From Hippophae tibetana (Eukaryota; Streptophyta; Magnoliopsida; Rosales; Elaeagnaceae), in contig CM072812.1 in NCBI GenBank assembly GCA_037013495.1, positions 34,740,501 through 34,804,500 on the forward strand: 64,000 bases of DNA, written 5' to 3'. The position numbers and the translations under genes are program-made. Within the stretch, counting starts at the first letter, position 1. Every line of letters begins with the position of its first letter. The notes beneath the pieces are model-generated. The model worked only from the letters and a program-made list of their open reading frames with translations, was not told the origin of the DNA and searched no databases. Positions 23,291 to 33,960 of the stretch are shown piece by piece.

Positions 23291-26200
23291 ATGGAAGATT
23301 TAAGACAACATCAGGTTTCTAAAACTAATGAAGTTCCAAAATTTGAAATCTCTGTTAAGAGTTTAAAAAGTGGTTTTTTCAGGGGTACTAAACTCAATGG
23401 TACCAATTTTCGAACATGGAAAAGAGTGATGTCTATTTATCTTTGTGGGATACACAAGATGAGACATGTAACTAGATCAATCAAGGCTCCTAGTCAAGAT
23501 GATGTAGAAGCCTATACTAAGTGGGAAGATGATGATGGTTTTGTAATGTCAATTCTATTTAGAGCCATATCTGATGATGTATTATAGATGATGGAGGAAT
23601 GTGACACCGTTGAGGCCATATGGAATACCTTAGGTGATCTTTATACAAATGAGTCTGACTTTATTCAAGTTCATGAACTGATATGCAAAGTTACTGGTAT
23701 GCAGCAAAATAGGCAATCAATATCTATGTTTTTTACCAAGTTGAAGAATGTATGGGGTGAAATTGATCAGAAACGTCTGTGTAAAAATTAAAAATCAAGA
23801 ATATCTTCTATGGTACCAAAAAGAGAAGGAGCTTCAGTGAGTACATGCATTTTTTAGAGGACCTGATACAAAACATAATAGTGCTAAAGGCAAATTGTTT
23901 CAAATGTCAGACCCTCCAAGCTTGACTATAGCCTTTACATACATCTGTAAAAGATGAATCTCAGTAGGAAATTCTTCATTAGGCACAAGTTGAGGTATCA
24001 AGCCTAGCCATTCAAGCCAAATCAAAAGCATCTTTCCTCCAACAGCAAAATTCAATTCCACTTCATTAGTAAGGACCTCTACCAGGCTTTGCCAATCACC
24101 CCTGTCCTCAATGCTCTTATTATAATGAAGGGGGCATCTTCGTGAGACTTGTTGGAAACTGAATCCACAACTAAACCCACACCTGAAATCAAAACAAAAA
24201 AAATATCATCCTAGAGCAAAAGTAGCTGCAGTGCAAATTTTCCAAGAACCAGACTACTATGGAGTAACTAGACAGGATCATCGTAAGGAATGTGGAGGTA
24301 TCCCTATAGTTTCAATAGCTGGTCGTGGTAAGATTGGTATAACCTTAAACGTTTCTCAATCTGTTGGGTCTAGGGATAGGCAAAAAAAACTACAGATTCG
24401 GTTATTCACGGTTATCCTAACCCACGGTTCGGTTTTTAACTGGTAAATTTCGAGGACGGGGACGATTTTGGGTAAAAACTGAATATGAAACAATGGTTAC
24501 GGTTCAGTTACAATTATACTAAAAATCGTACCCGTCCGTACCCAAAATTAATTATATTTAATTAATTAAATTATAAATAAAAAATTAATTATATATATTT
24601 CGGGGTTTTTTTTCATAATTGTCCCGAACCGTTACCCGTGGGTAAAAAACCATCCCTGAACCATAATAGTTTTCAGACGGTTTCGGGTATAGGTTTTATA
24701 ATTCGGTTCGGGGACGGTTATATCAAAAACCATCCCCGCCCATCCCCGTACCTATTCCTAGTTGGGGCTAATACTTAGATATTGATTCTGATGCATCTGA
24801 TCATATGACTTATGATAAATCTTATTTTAATGAATTATCTTCCCCACCAGTGTCTTATGTTATGAATGCTAATAGTGAGGTCTTTCCTTTCTTAGAAAAG
24901 GGATCAGTTCATATCACTCCAGATTTACAGCTCCATAATGTTTTATATGTACCCATCACTTAATATATGTCCCACATTTAAATTTTGAGTCTAAATGTTA
25001 TGTAAATTTTTATCCTATGTATGTGATTTTTCAGGATCTTCTTACCAGGGAAATAATTGGTCGAGGGTATCTGAGGGGAAGATTGTTCCTTTTGGATCAG
25101 AACTATACATGGGAGAAACCAGAAGCACAGGCATGCACTACATTGACTTCTAGTTCTGACAAGCTAAGTGAAATTTGGTTATGGCATCGCCGCTTAGGCC
25201 ATCCGTATTTTAGTCTTATGAAAAAATCCATGCCCATTTTATTTATTGGTGTTAGTGAGTCTGTTTTACATTGTGAAACATGTGTTTTGGCCAAAAGCCA
25301 TCGTATTACTTATTCTCCTAGTATTTCTAATAAAAGTACTAGTACTTTTGAATTAATTCATTATGATGTTTAGGGACAATCTAAAAAGCCCATTGTATCA
25401 GGTATAAGATATTTTGTTTCGTTTATCAATGACTGTACAAGGTTGTCGTGGATTGCTATTCTTAGAACAAAAGATGAAGTTTTTTCAATTTTTCAAACTT
25501 TTCATACCCTCATTCAAACATAATACAATAGCATCATTCAGATCCTCCGTTCTGACAATGGGAGAGAATAAGTTAATCATGTTTTTCAAGACTTTTTCAA
25601 AACACATAGGATTATTCACCAAATTACTTGCCCATAAACACTAGAACAAAATGGGGTGTCTGGAAGAAAAAATCGTCATTTACTTGATATGGCTCGTGCA
25701 TTTCTATTTAGTGCCCATATGCCAAAATATCTTTGGGGTGATGTTGTACATGCTTCCACCCATCTCATCAATTGTCTCCCATCTAGTGTCCTTAACGGAC
25801 AAATCACATTTCAGATTCTTGCATCTTATGTCTCCTTGTCATCCTTCAATAATCTTTTTACCTGTGTATTTTGTTGTGTTGCTTTTGTACATGTTCCTAA
25901 AAATCAGAGGTCTAAATTAGATGCTCGAGCAATTAAATGTGGTTTGTTGCTTATGGAGGTTATCAGAAAGGGTACAAGTTCTTTCATCCATCGACCAGAA
26001 AGTATTATTTCACTATGGATGTTACCTTCTTTGAGGACATGAGTTATTTTTCCTCACCTGATACTCGTCAGGGGAAGAATACATATTTCGAAGAACTATA
26101 TCATGGTGAGAGGGAGGAATTAGAAGAATCACCAACTGATGTTTCAATGGGTCCAATTGAGATTCCTAATCCAATCATCGACTAAGCAGATGCTCCAAGT

Positions 26201-28026
26201 ATCCAAGCACCATATTCGCTCATAGCAAATGAAAATGAAGACACCATTGTTCCCTCAGGCATCACTCCTACCCCTAATCAACAACTCCCTGGTACTGAAG
26301 GTCACTCATATGAGGTATGTACACCCACTGATACTAATAACATTGAGTCTAATGTTGGACAGTATGTGTTACCAAATAGATCTACTCGGGGTCAACCAGC
26401 CAAAAGGTATGAACCAAATATTCATGCAAAATCAAAATACCAGTAACCAACTACATGTCCACTAAAAGATAATCTAAGTCATATAAATCATTTGTGAATC
26501 AAATATTTGTTGTATTAGTACCTAACAAAGTGCAAGATGCATTGGGAGATCCAATGTGAAGAAAGGCAATGGCTGAAGAGATTGAGGCGTTACAGAAGAA
26601 CGATACTTGGCAACTTGTGCCTCCACTACAAGGAAAAAAGGTAGTTGGTTGTCGATGGGTGTTTACTGTAAAACATAATGGTGATGGATCTGTAAATTGG
26701 TATAATGACCTATCTTGTAGCAAAAGGGTTCACTCAGATGTATGGTGTAGACTACGATGAGACTTTTGCTCATGTTGCCAAAATGAATACTATTCGAGTT
26801 CTGCTCGCTTGTCGCTAACTTAAACTAGCCACTTCAGTAGTTTGATATCAAGAATACGTTTCTTCATGGAGAATTAGCCGATGAGGTGTACATAATTCTT
26901 CCACGTGGGTATGTAGCTGATTCGACTGGTAATTTTGTATGCAAACTGAGGAAGTCTTTGTATGGTTTCAAGCAATCCCCTCGAACCTAGTTTGAAAGGT
27001 TTTCACAATTCATACAGAAGGTTGGTTACAAATAGAGTAATTCAGACCACACTCTGTTTCTCAAACATCAACGAGGGAAGGTAACATCCCTAATCATTTA
27101 TGTTGATGATATGGTAATTACTGGCGATGATACTGTTGATATGGATAAATTACAAAGACAACTAGCCTCTGAATTCGAGATGAAGGACTTAGGTGAACTA
27201 AAGTACTTCTTAGGAATTGAGGTAGCTAGGGGAGAGAAGGAATATATCTACGTCAGAGGAAATACATTCTTGATCTACTAACAGAGACAGGTATGTTGGA
27301 TTGCAAACCTATTGACACTCATATTGAGCAAAATCGTTGTTTAGTAGAGTATCCAATTCAGGTACCAACTGATCGAGCTCGCTACCAGAGATTGGTTGGG
27401 CATTTGATTTACTTGGCTCATACTATACCAGATGTTGCATATGTAGTAAGTATGGTAAGTTAGTTCATGGATAATCTAAGTGAGAATCACATGAATGTTG
27501 TTTTAAGAATTTTAAGGTATTTGAAGTCTACTCTAGGAAGAGGAATAATGTTCTCTAAACAAAACAATCCTCTTGAAGTTTGTGGCTTCACAGATACAGA
27601 TTGGGCAGAAAGTATTACAGATAGAAAGTCAACATCAGGTTATTTCACCTTTGTGGGAGATAATTTGGTTACATGGAAAAGTAAGAAGTAGAAAGTGGCG
27701 GCGCGATCTAGTGCTAAGGCTGAGTATAGAGGTATGACTCATGGGGTTTGTGAATTGTTATAGATAAGAACTTTGTTATTTGATTTGGGTTTCGAACTCA
27801 AAAATATTATCAGTCATTGATATATAACAAAATTCAATATAACATGATCGTACTATGCATGTAGAGATTGATCGTCACTTTATAAAAGAGAAGCTAGATG
27901 CCAAATTTATTAGTTTTTCTTTTGTTCCCACTAAAGAGTAACTTTTAGATATGCTTACCAAAAAAGTTTCCAAAAAGGTATTATATGACTCATTAAGCAA
28001 GTTAGACATGATCGATATTTATGCAA
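23291..28026 (+). pseudogene. Copia gag-pol remnant, plus strand, split by a MITE
   Basis: Gag starts at ATG 23291 and is open for 98 codons; a single TAG then interrupts a frame that continues to 23791 (LNGTNFRTWKRVM and TVEAIWNTLGDLY are typical of copia gag). A zinc-knuckle-like CPQCSYYNEGG lies near 24105. After the MITE at 24371-24760 come the protease with DSDASDHM (24785-24810; the usual DSG has Asp for Gly), the integrase zinc finger HRRLGHP...CETC (25186-25285), the integrase core, a linker, RT with EEIEALQKNDTWQLVPP (26575) and YVDDM (27100-27115), and RNase H with DTDWAESITDRKSTSGYF (27595-27650). Stops occur in most domains. It lies between the primer-binding site at 22615 and the polypurine tract at 28030. 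Confidence 0.88.
24371..24760. mobile_element. hAT-type MITE inserted in the copia element
   Basis: The 390-base insert begins TAGGGATAGG and ends CCTATTCCTA, imperfect terminal inverted repeats of about ten bases. It is flanked by GTTGGGTC (24363-24370) and GTTGGGGC (24761-24768), an 8-base target-site duplication with one difference, as made by hAT transposases. The interior is rich in CGGTT and CCCCGTCC-like words and has no coding frame. It separates the gag end from the protease of the host copia element. Confidence 0.8.
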
Positions 28027-28029
28027 CAA

Positions 28030-28041
28030 CTTAAGGAGGAG
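28030..28041 (+). other. Polypurine tract of plus-strand copia element
   Basis: CTTAAGGAGGAG precedes TGTTTTTTC, the expected start of a 3' LTR. Sequence after it does not match the 5' LTR, so the 3' LTR is lost or strongly diverged. Confidence 0.5.
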
Positions 28042-30985
28042 TGTTTTTTCTTATTAAATAATCATGTATTTTTTTTATTTAAATTATTAGATAAATAAGA
28101 TATCTCAATTAATATTATCTTATTTTATTAAAAAATAAGGTGATTAAAATGAGATATATTTTAAAAATTAATAAATTATATCATAAATTTTATTAAAATT
28201 CTTTAGAGAATTAATTATAATTCTAAACTTTAAGCAATTTTATTTGAACTTTTAGTTTTCTAAGTTATTGCAATAAACAGTGTCGTAATCTTAATCTCTC
28301 CGATCGAAGAAAAGTGAGACAAAGGAAAAAAAGTGAGACATTTACCAAAAAGAAAAAGCTGAAGGTTTTTATTAGGATACCCTCGCCAACGCTGTCATTC
28401 TATTTGCATTCATAGCGCCTTACCATCTTATCTAATTTTTATTAGTTATCATATGCAAATTTTATTATTAAATCTAAGCAAAAAAAATTTAGTTAATATG
28501 CAATAAGAGTAAGTTGGGGATTGTTTTATAATAATTTTGATTTTTTCAAGTAATATTTTAATCATATACGTCAAATAATAATTTTTTATTTTTATTTTTA
28601 CTTCTTTTAAGAATTATTACAAAAACAATGAAAAGATTTATAAATTTTTAAATTAGATTTCTAATTTATGATTTTCCTTATTTTCATAAAATATTTTTTT
28701 AAATAATAAATCAAATCTTTCAGCTTTTATATTTATAAATATTTAAAAGAAATTATTAGAAAATAAAATTTATAAATAAAAAATATTCTTTATTTTTGAA
28801 GTTTTAGAAAGAAAAAGAGCCATTAGCATTAAAAAAAATCTGTAAGTGATTTTTTATTTTTTTTATTAAAAATTATTTCTTAAAAATTATTATTAAATAT
28901 ATTAATGATTATTTTTAAAATATTATAAATTATAAATTATAAATTAAAATTGTTATTAAACAATTTACTAATAAATAATAATTTAAAGAATTTTCCGGCT
29001 TATGGTTTTGGTTCGAGGGGTTTTATTCATTGTGGGTTTGTTTCTCGCCCAATCGTATTACTTTTTATTTTAATAAATTAATGACTTGTTTGGTTTTTTA
29101 AAAATAAATAAATAAATTTTATGTCAACAATTTTCTCCGTGTAAGGAAATAATTTCTCTAATTTTGAGTTTGATGATTTATATTACCGTAGTATTTACCT
29201 CTGAAATCATTGTCTTAACATATTCATTAATAAGAAAATGTCGGCACATAGTTGATATTATCACCGACAATAGTTTTTTTATATATATTTTAACATAAAA
29301 ACATAATATCTATATATATTTTTAATAAATTTTCGTAAAATTATCAAAAATATTGTTAAAATATCACTCAAATATTATTATCAATTAAATATCGTTTAAA
29401 TGTCTTTTTTTGATTACATATTATTGTGAAAACATAGATAAATTGTTATTAAAATGTTAAAAATATCAATTATTATTATTTTTTATTTTTATTTTTTTCT
29501 TTATAATTATTTAAATTCAATTTTTTCTAACTTTTACGTAATAAAATATATTTGCTATATATATAAAATTAATAGGTAAAAAAAATAAAATTAAATCATA
29601 TATTATTTTGTTCAGTAAATAGCAGAGTGAACACATTAATATTCAATCTAATTCTCAAATACAAAATCATCAAACATGTTTTATTTTTCTATTTTTTAAA
29701 ATTAATGTTATAACATGTAAAGTAATGCTTATTATGTATTTTTTTTAACTATAATTACTTTTAAAAATAAATAATAAATAAAATTAGTTTTCATATTATC
29801 TTGATATATTTATTTATAATATTTAATATAAATAGATATTCTATTTAATTATTTCAAATATTTTAATTACCTATTTTATAATATTTAACAAAAAAATATT
29901 TTAATTAATTAATCAACTTCTTGATTAATATAAATATTTAAAATATTTAAAAATATATGTATTAAATAAAAATTAGTTTAAAATATAAATAATTGATTGT
30001 TTTGATGTTTGGTAAAGTTCTATAAAACAAATTTCATATTTTTTATAAAAAATTTACAATTTTCATGATTTTTTAAAAAATTTCATCAAATACCATAATA
30101 TTTTCGAGATTTTTATAAACATTATATCTTATTTTATCAACATTAATATTTCAAACATTATTCATTATTAGTAAGAAGATTAACAATGTTAGACTTTCTT
30201 ATAACAAGTGTTATAATATACTATGTAGTGATATTTATTATTTCTATGTTCACACAGTGGAGATATAATCCTGTTAGGGTATTTATTTTTTATTTATCGA
30301 CATAAATAAAATCAAATAAGTTATTAAATAAGATAATATATATAATAATTAATAAAATATTTAATTTTTTATTGAGTATGGATAAGATAATAATATAAAT
30401 GTTTTGAATTTTTCAAATTATTTACAATAAAGAAATTATTAATTATTTTTAAAATATATAATTACTTGGTATTTTGAGTAAATAAAATTTAAATTAATAT
30501 AATTTTTTTAAAAAAATATAAAAAAATTAATCTATTAAAAATATATTCTAAAAATAATAAATAATGATTACTCACACTGTTTCCCTACGTTATTAAATCA
30601 CAGATTGAATAATTTAATAGCAATTACTGCAGCCGCTTACCATGAAACAAGGCCGAGGTGGTTGTGGTCCAATAAACAAATTAATATTCCTTCTATAAAG
30701 ACAATAGAATCCCATATTAATTAAATTATTCTAGGTTATAGATAATATAATGTTTATAAAAATTATAAATAACTTTTATTTATTTAATTAATCATTTATG
30801 ATTTAAACGTTTAAATTTTAATGAATTTTGATATTATATTAAAATTTTAATAGATTGGATTAAATTTGATCTCACATCACAGAAAAAAAATAAAATGAAA
30901 CTTGAAGAATAAAAATTACAAGTTATATAAATTTAATAAAATAAATTAAAAGAATGTTAAAAATAATATTAAGTAAAGTTTATGA
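28042..30985. other. AT-rich desert
   Basis: About 3 kb is mainly A and T, with many short A- and T-runs and no gene. A short GC-richer patch at about 30625-30665 (GCAGCCGCTTACC...GGCCGAGGTGG) stands out but shows no frame that I can name. Confidence 0.6.
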
Positions 30986-30989
30986 AAAT

Positions 30990-31065
30990 TATAAATATGT
31001 AATTCGACGTACCTCATGAATAAAGGGTACCAACTACTGAGCTAAAACCGCGTACGTAGCTAGAG
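30990..31065 (-). repeat. tRNA-derived SINE fragment upstream of the transmembrane gene
   Basis: The minus strand reads TAGCTCAGTAGTTGGTA, an excellent RNA polymerase III A box, followed about 30 bases later by GGTACGTCGAATTAC, a degenerate B box. It lies about 300 bases before the coding start at 31368. Confidence 0.45.
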
Positions 31066-31089
31066 AACACTTATTCTGCCTACTTGCTC

Positions 31090-31095
31090 CACGTG
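31090..31095. promoter_or_regulatory. G-box upstream of the transmembrane gene
   Basis: CACGTG in the context TCCACGTGGG lies 273 bases before the start codon. G-boxes of this type bind bZIP and bHLH factors in plants; activity here is inferred. Confidence 0.45.
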
Positions 31096-31281
31096 GGTTT
31101 CTCATTCTGATTACTTTTGCATTAAAGTCTTTGGCTCTACCCAATATAACTATCACTAATTATTTGATAATTAATACTTAAAAATAATAAATAAATTTAT
31201 AATTTCCTCTGTCTTCTCTAGTATCTACATTATAGTCATAAATCCCATCTTTCACTCTCTCTATCTCTTCTCAATTATAAT

Positions 31282-31288
31282 TATATAT
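31282..31288 (+). promoter_or_regulatory. Possible TATA box of the transmembrane gene
   Basis: TATATAT follows a CT-rich run and lies about 80 bases before the ATG, a reasonable distance for a plant core promoter with a short leader. Confidence 0.4.
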
Positions 31289-31367
31289 CTTTGGACTTTG
31301 AATTAGCTAGATCGATCTCTCACTCTTAGTGGGTATAGAAAGGCATACCTTCACCTTGGTTTTAGTA

Positions 31368-32747
31368 ATGGCTCCACTGATATACTCCACTGTAATAAAA
31401 AAGGTACTCTTGCTTTATCTTGTTTTCTTCTTCTTTACTACCATTCTTATGTGTGCCTCCTCAGAACCTCAAATTCAGAGCTCAAAGTTTTTGGGTAGAA
31501 GAAAATTGTTTGAGCTTGAAAATGAGACCAAAAAGAAAAGCTCTAGTACTTTATCATCCTCCAAAAACCAAACCAAATTAGTTAAACCAGCAAGTCCAAT
31601 TTCTTCTAAAAACCAGACCAAGCTTTTGAAATCCAATAATCTCTCTAGCAAGATCCAAACCAAGCTTAATAAAGCCAGCAGTACGAATTCAACCAAAACA
31701 CCATTATTGTCTTCGACCAAGATTGAACTCATTAAGCTGAATTCAACTTCAAAGTTGAAGAAGCTCAATTCCACTGCAAAACCCTCAAACTTCACCAAAA
31801 AGAGTATTACTTCTTCAAAAACCTCCAAAAAAACCTCAGATCTAACCAATTTGAGCTCTCCCAAGAACAAAACGACAAAACCCACCACTATAAAATTACG
31901 AAACGACATCAGCCAGAGCAAGAAACCCAAAGAGTTGGATCAATCCGAAAAGCCAAACAAGATTCAGATATCAGCAAAAAAAACCAACCAGCCGAATCCC
32001 AAGAAACAGAGTACGCTACCCATTCGCCTAGATCAGGATGATGAAAACGACCTTGTCTCAGAGTTCACTGGATTGCCCACAAAGTTTCAACAAACACTAA
32101 TTCCAGACCTCGAAAGAATATCAACCACTTCGAAAATCTACCTCACCAAAGCCAACAAAGAAATCACAAGGAATGTCAAGCCTTATGTTGGAAACAAATA
32201 TGCATCTACAATTGCTTCAATTGTTTCATTGGCTTTCATTTTGATTCCTTTGCTCTTAGTTTCTCTTGTTGTCAATCATATCAAAGCTTATTTTTCTTTA
32301 CAAAAGCTGTTGATTTTCATCCAAGTTTACCTCTCTATCTACTTCGCTATCCTTTGCCTATCCTCCTTAGCCACTGGGCTTGAGCCCCTCAAGTTTTTCT
32401 ACGCAACTTCAAAGTCCACCTACATTTGCGTACAAGTATTGCAAACCCTTGGCTACGTTTTGTATCTTTTGCTACTCCTGATGTACCTGATTTTGGTCAT
32501 TTCAACTGATTGTGGTTTCAGCACTAAATTATTGGGCCTGGTCCAGACATTTGTGGGCTTTTCTATTGGGCTTCATTACTATGTGGCTGTGTTTCACAGG
32601 GTTGTATTACGCCAACCGCCCAAGACCAATTGGAAAATCCACGGGATTTACTCTGTTTGCTTCTTTGTGATATGTTTGTGTGCAAATGCCGTGAGGAGGA
32701 AGAAGGCTTACTTGGAAGAAAGCGGTGAAGAAGGCAAGAAAAACTAG
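31368..32747 (+). CDS. Transmembrane protein of unknown function with sequon-rich Lys/Ser/Thr domain
   Basis: An intronless frame of 459 residues starts at the first ATG (MAPLIYSTVIKK), chosen because a hydrophobic signal-like stretch (residues about 10-29, VLLLYLVFFFFTTILM) follows at once. Residues about 30-240 are hydrophilic and rich in Lys, Ser, Thr and Asn, with imperfect repeats of SSKNQTKL and many N-glycosylation sequons (NET, NQT, NST, NFT, NKT). A more ordinary segment (FTGLPTKFQQTLIPDLERIS) precedes about five membrane stretches, near residues 278-305, 315-338, 351-382, 388-412 and 424-442. The tail is basic and charged. I do not recognise a named family; it resembles uncharacterised plant transmembrane proteins. 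The predicted topology is a secreted or lumenal N-terminal domain anchored by the C-terminal half. The coding frame is undamaged, unlike its surroundings. Confidence 0.85.
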   Translation: MAPLIYSTVIKKVLLLYLVFFFFTTILMCASSEPQIQSSKFLGRRKLFELENETKKKSSSTLSSSKNQTKLVKPASPISSKNQTKLLKSNNLSSKIQTKLNKASSTNSTKTPLLSSTKIELIKLNSTSKLKKLNSTAKPSNFTKKSITSSKTSKKTSDLTNLSSPKNKTTKPTTIKLRNDISQSKKPKELDQSEKPNKIQISAKKTNQPNPKKQSTLPIRLDQDDENDLVSEFTGLPTKFQQTLIPDLERISTTSKIYLTKANKEITRNVKPYVGNKYASTIASIVSLAFILIPLLLVSLVVNHIKAYFSLQKLLIFIQVYLSIYFAILCLSSLATGLEPLKFFYATSKSTYICVQVLQTLGYVLYLLLLLMYLILVISTDCGFSTKLLGLVQTFVGFSIGLHYYVAVFHRVVLRQPPKTNWKIHGIYSVCFFVICLCANAVRRKKAYLEESGEEGKKN

Positions 32748-33099
32748 AATTTTTTTCTTTGGTTTTTAATAAATTAAGCTGGTCCAAACATGGCCTTAAG
32801 GCCTTTGGTTCCTACCCAGCAATTTCTTTATATACATGAAAGTAGATTGAAAAAAATATAAATACTGTAAAAGTTATCATTAGTCGTACGAATTTTTTCA
32901 ATTATAATTCCCTTTTTTCTTTATTGTTTTGGCTTCAAATACGATAACCATTGGGGATGCCTCCAATATTATTGGACAAGGAAAATAGAGTGAACGATCG
33001 AAGTTGAACATTATAGCTGTTAGAAGTTGTTGAACATTGTTGCATTTCTTTTTTCCCGAGGAATTGCTAAATATTTTTCCTTAGAAGATGAGTACACTC
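32748..33099 (+). other. 3' flank of the transmembrane gene
   Basis: AATAAATTAAGC at about 32768 could serve as a poly(A) signal shortly after the stop codon. Nothing else was recognised before the copia fragment. Confidence 0.4.
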
Positions 33100-33960
33100 A
33101 AACTCAAAAAATAAACACTAATTACCAAAAACCACCCAATTGAAAATTTCATAGGTGATCCAAATACAAGCATGATAACAAGAAAGAGATAGTTAAGTAA
33201 GGTTACAAATCTTTGCTATGTTTCTCAAATAGAACCAAAATATATTAATAAAGCATTAAAAGATGAATCATGGATAAACGGTCATAATGAGTTACCTCAA
33301 TTCATCCTAAATGATGTTTGGACTTTAGTACCTAGACCTAATGATAAGAATATCATGGAACTATATAAATCATTAAAAATTCATCCTAAATGATGTTTGG
33401 ACTTTAGTACCTAGACCTAATGATAAGAATATCATGGAACTATATAAATCATTAAAAATAAATATGATGAATATGATATTGTGATTAGAAATAAGGATAG
33501 ATTAGTTATCCAAGGATATAGACAAGTTGAAAGGAGTTTATTTTGATGAAACATTTGCTTTTATAGCTAGGTTAGAATCAATTAGAATCTTATTTGTCAT
33601 TGCATATTTTATGAAATATAAACTTTTTCAAATGGATGTAAAATCTACCTTCTTAAATGGTTTACTTAGTGAAGAAGTGTATGTTTAATAACCAAAAGGT
33701 TATGTTAACCCATAATTTTCTAAGCATTTTTATAAACTCAATAAAACTTTTTTATGGTTTGAAAGAAACTCTAAGAACTTGGCATGAGAGACTTACAACT
33801 TACCTCTTGGACTTGGACAAGGGGAGGGAGTTGATAAGAATTTTACTAAAAGGATAAAAAAGAATATATTCATTACTCGAATATATGTTAATGACATAAT
33901 TTTTTGGGTCAACATCCAATTCTCTTATCATAGATTTTATAAACATAATGACTTGTCAAA
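33100..33960 (+). pseudogene. Second Sirevirus-like copia fragment (linker and RT)
   Basis: This fragment is closely related to 7970-8700. It holds the linker (AACCACCCAATTGAAAATTT, then GGTGATCCAAATACAAGCAT), the start of RT, the [20 protein letters not shown] block (33640-33685) and the start of the next motif (FYGLKETLRTWHERL, 33745-33790). It is broken by stops and by the 79-bp duplication, and neither LTR is visible. Confidence 0.75.
33301..33458 (+). repeat. 79-bp perfect tandem duplication
   Basis: The unit starting TTCATCCTAAATGATGTTTG at 33301 is repeated at 33380, with no difference seen over its length. It duplicates part of RT and shifts the frame by one base. The lack of differences shows it is recent compared with the decay around it. 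Confidence 0.95.

Noticed and set aside
31475..31930. Minus-strand open frame of 151 codons
   Set aside because: It lies opposite the Lys/Ser/Thr-rich repeat of the transmembrane protein gene. Biased codons on the + strand keep the other strand open, and it has no domain.
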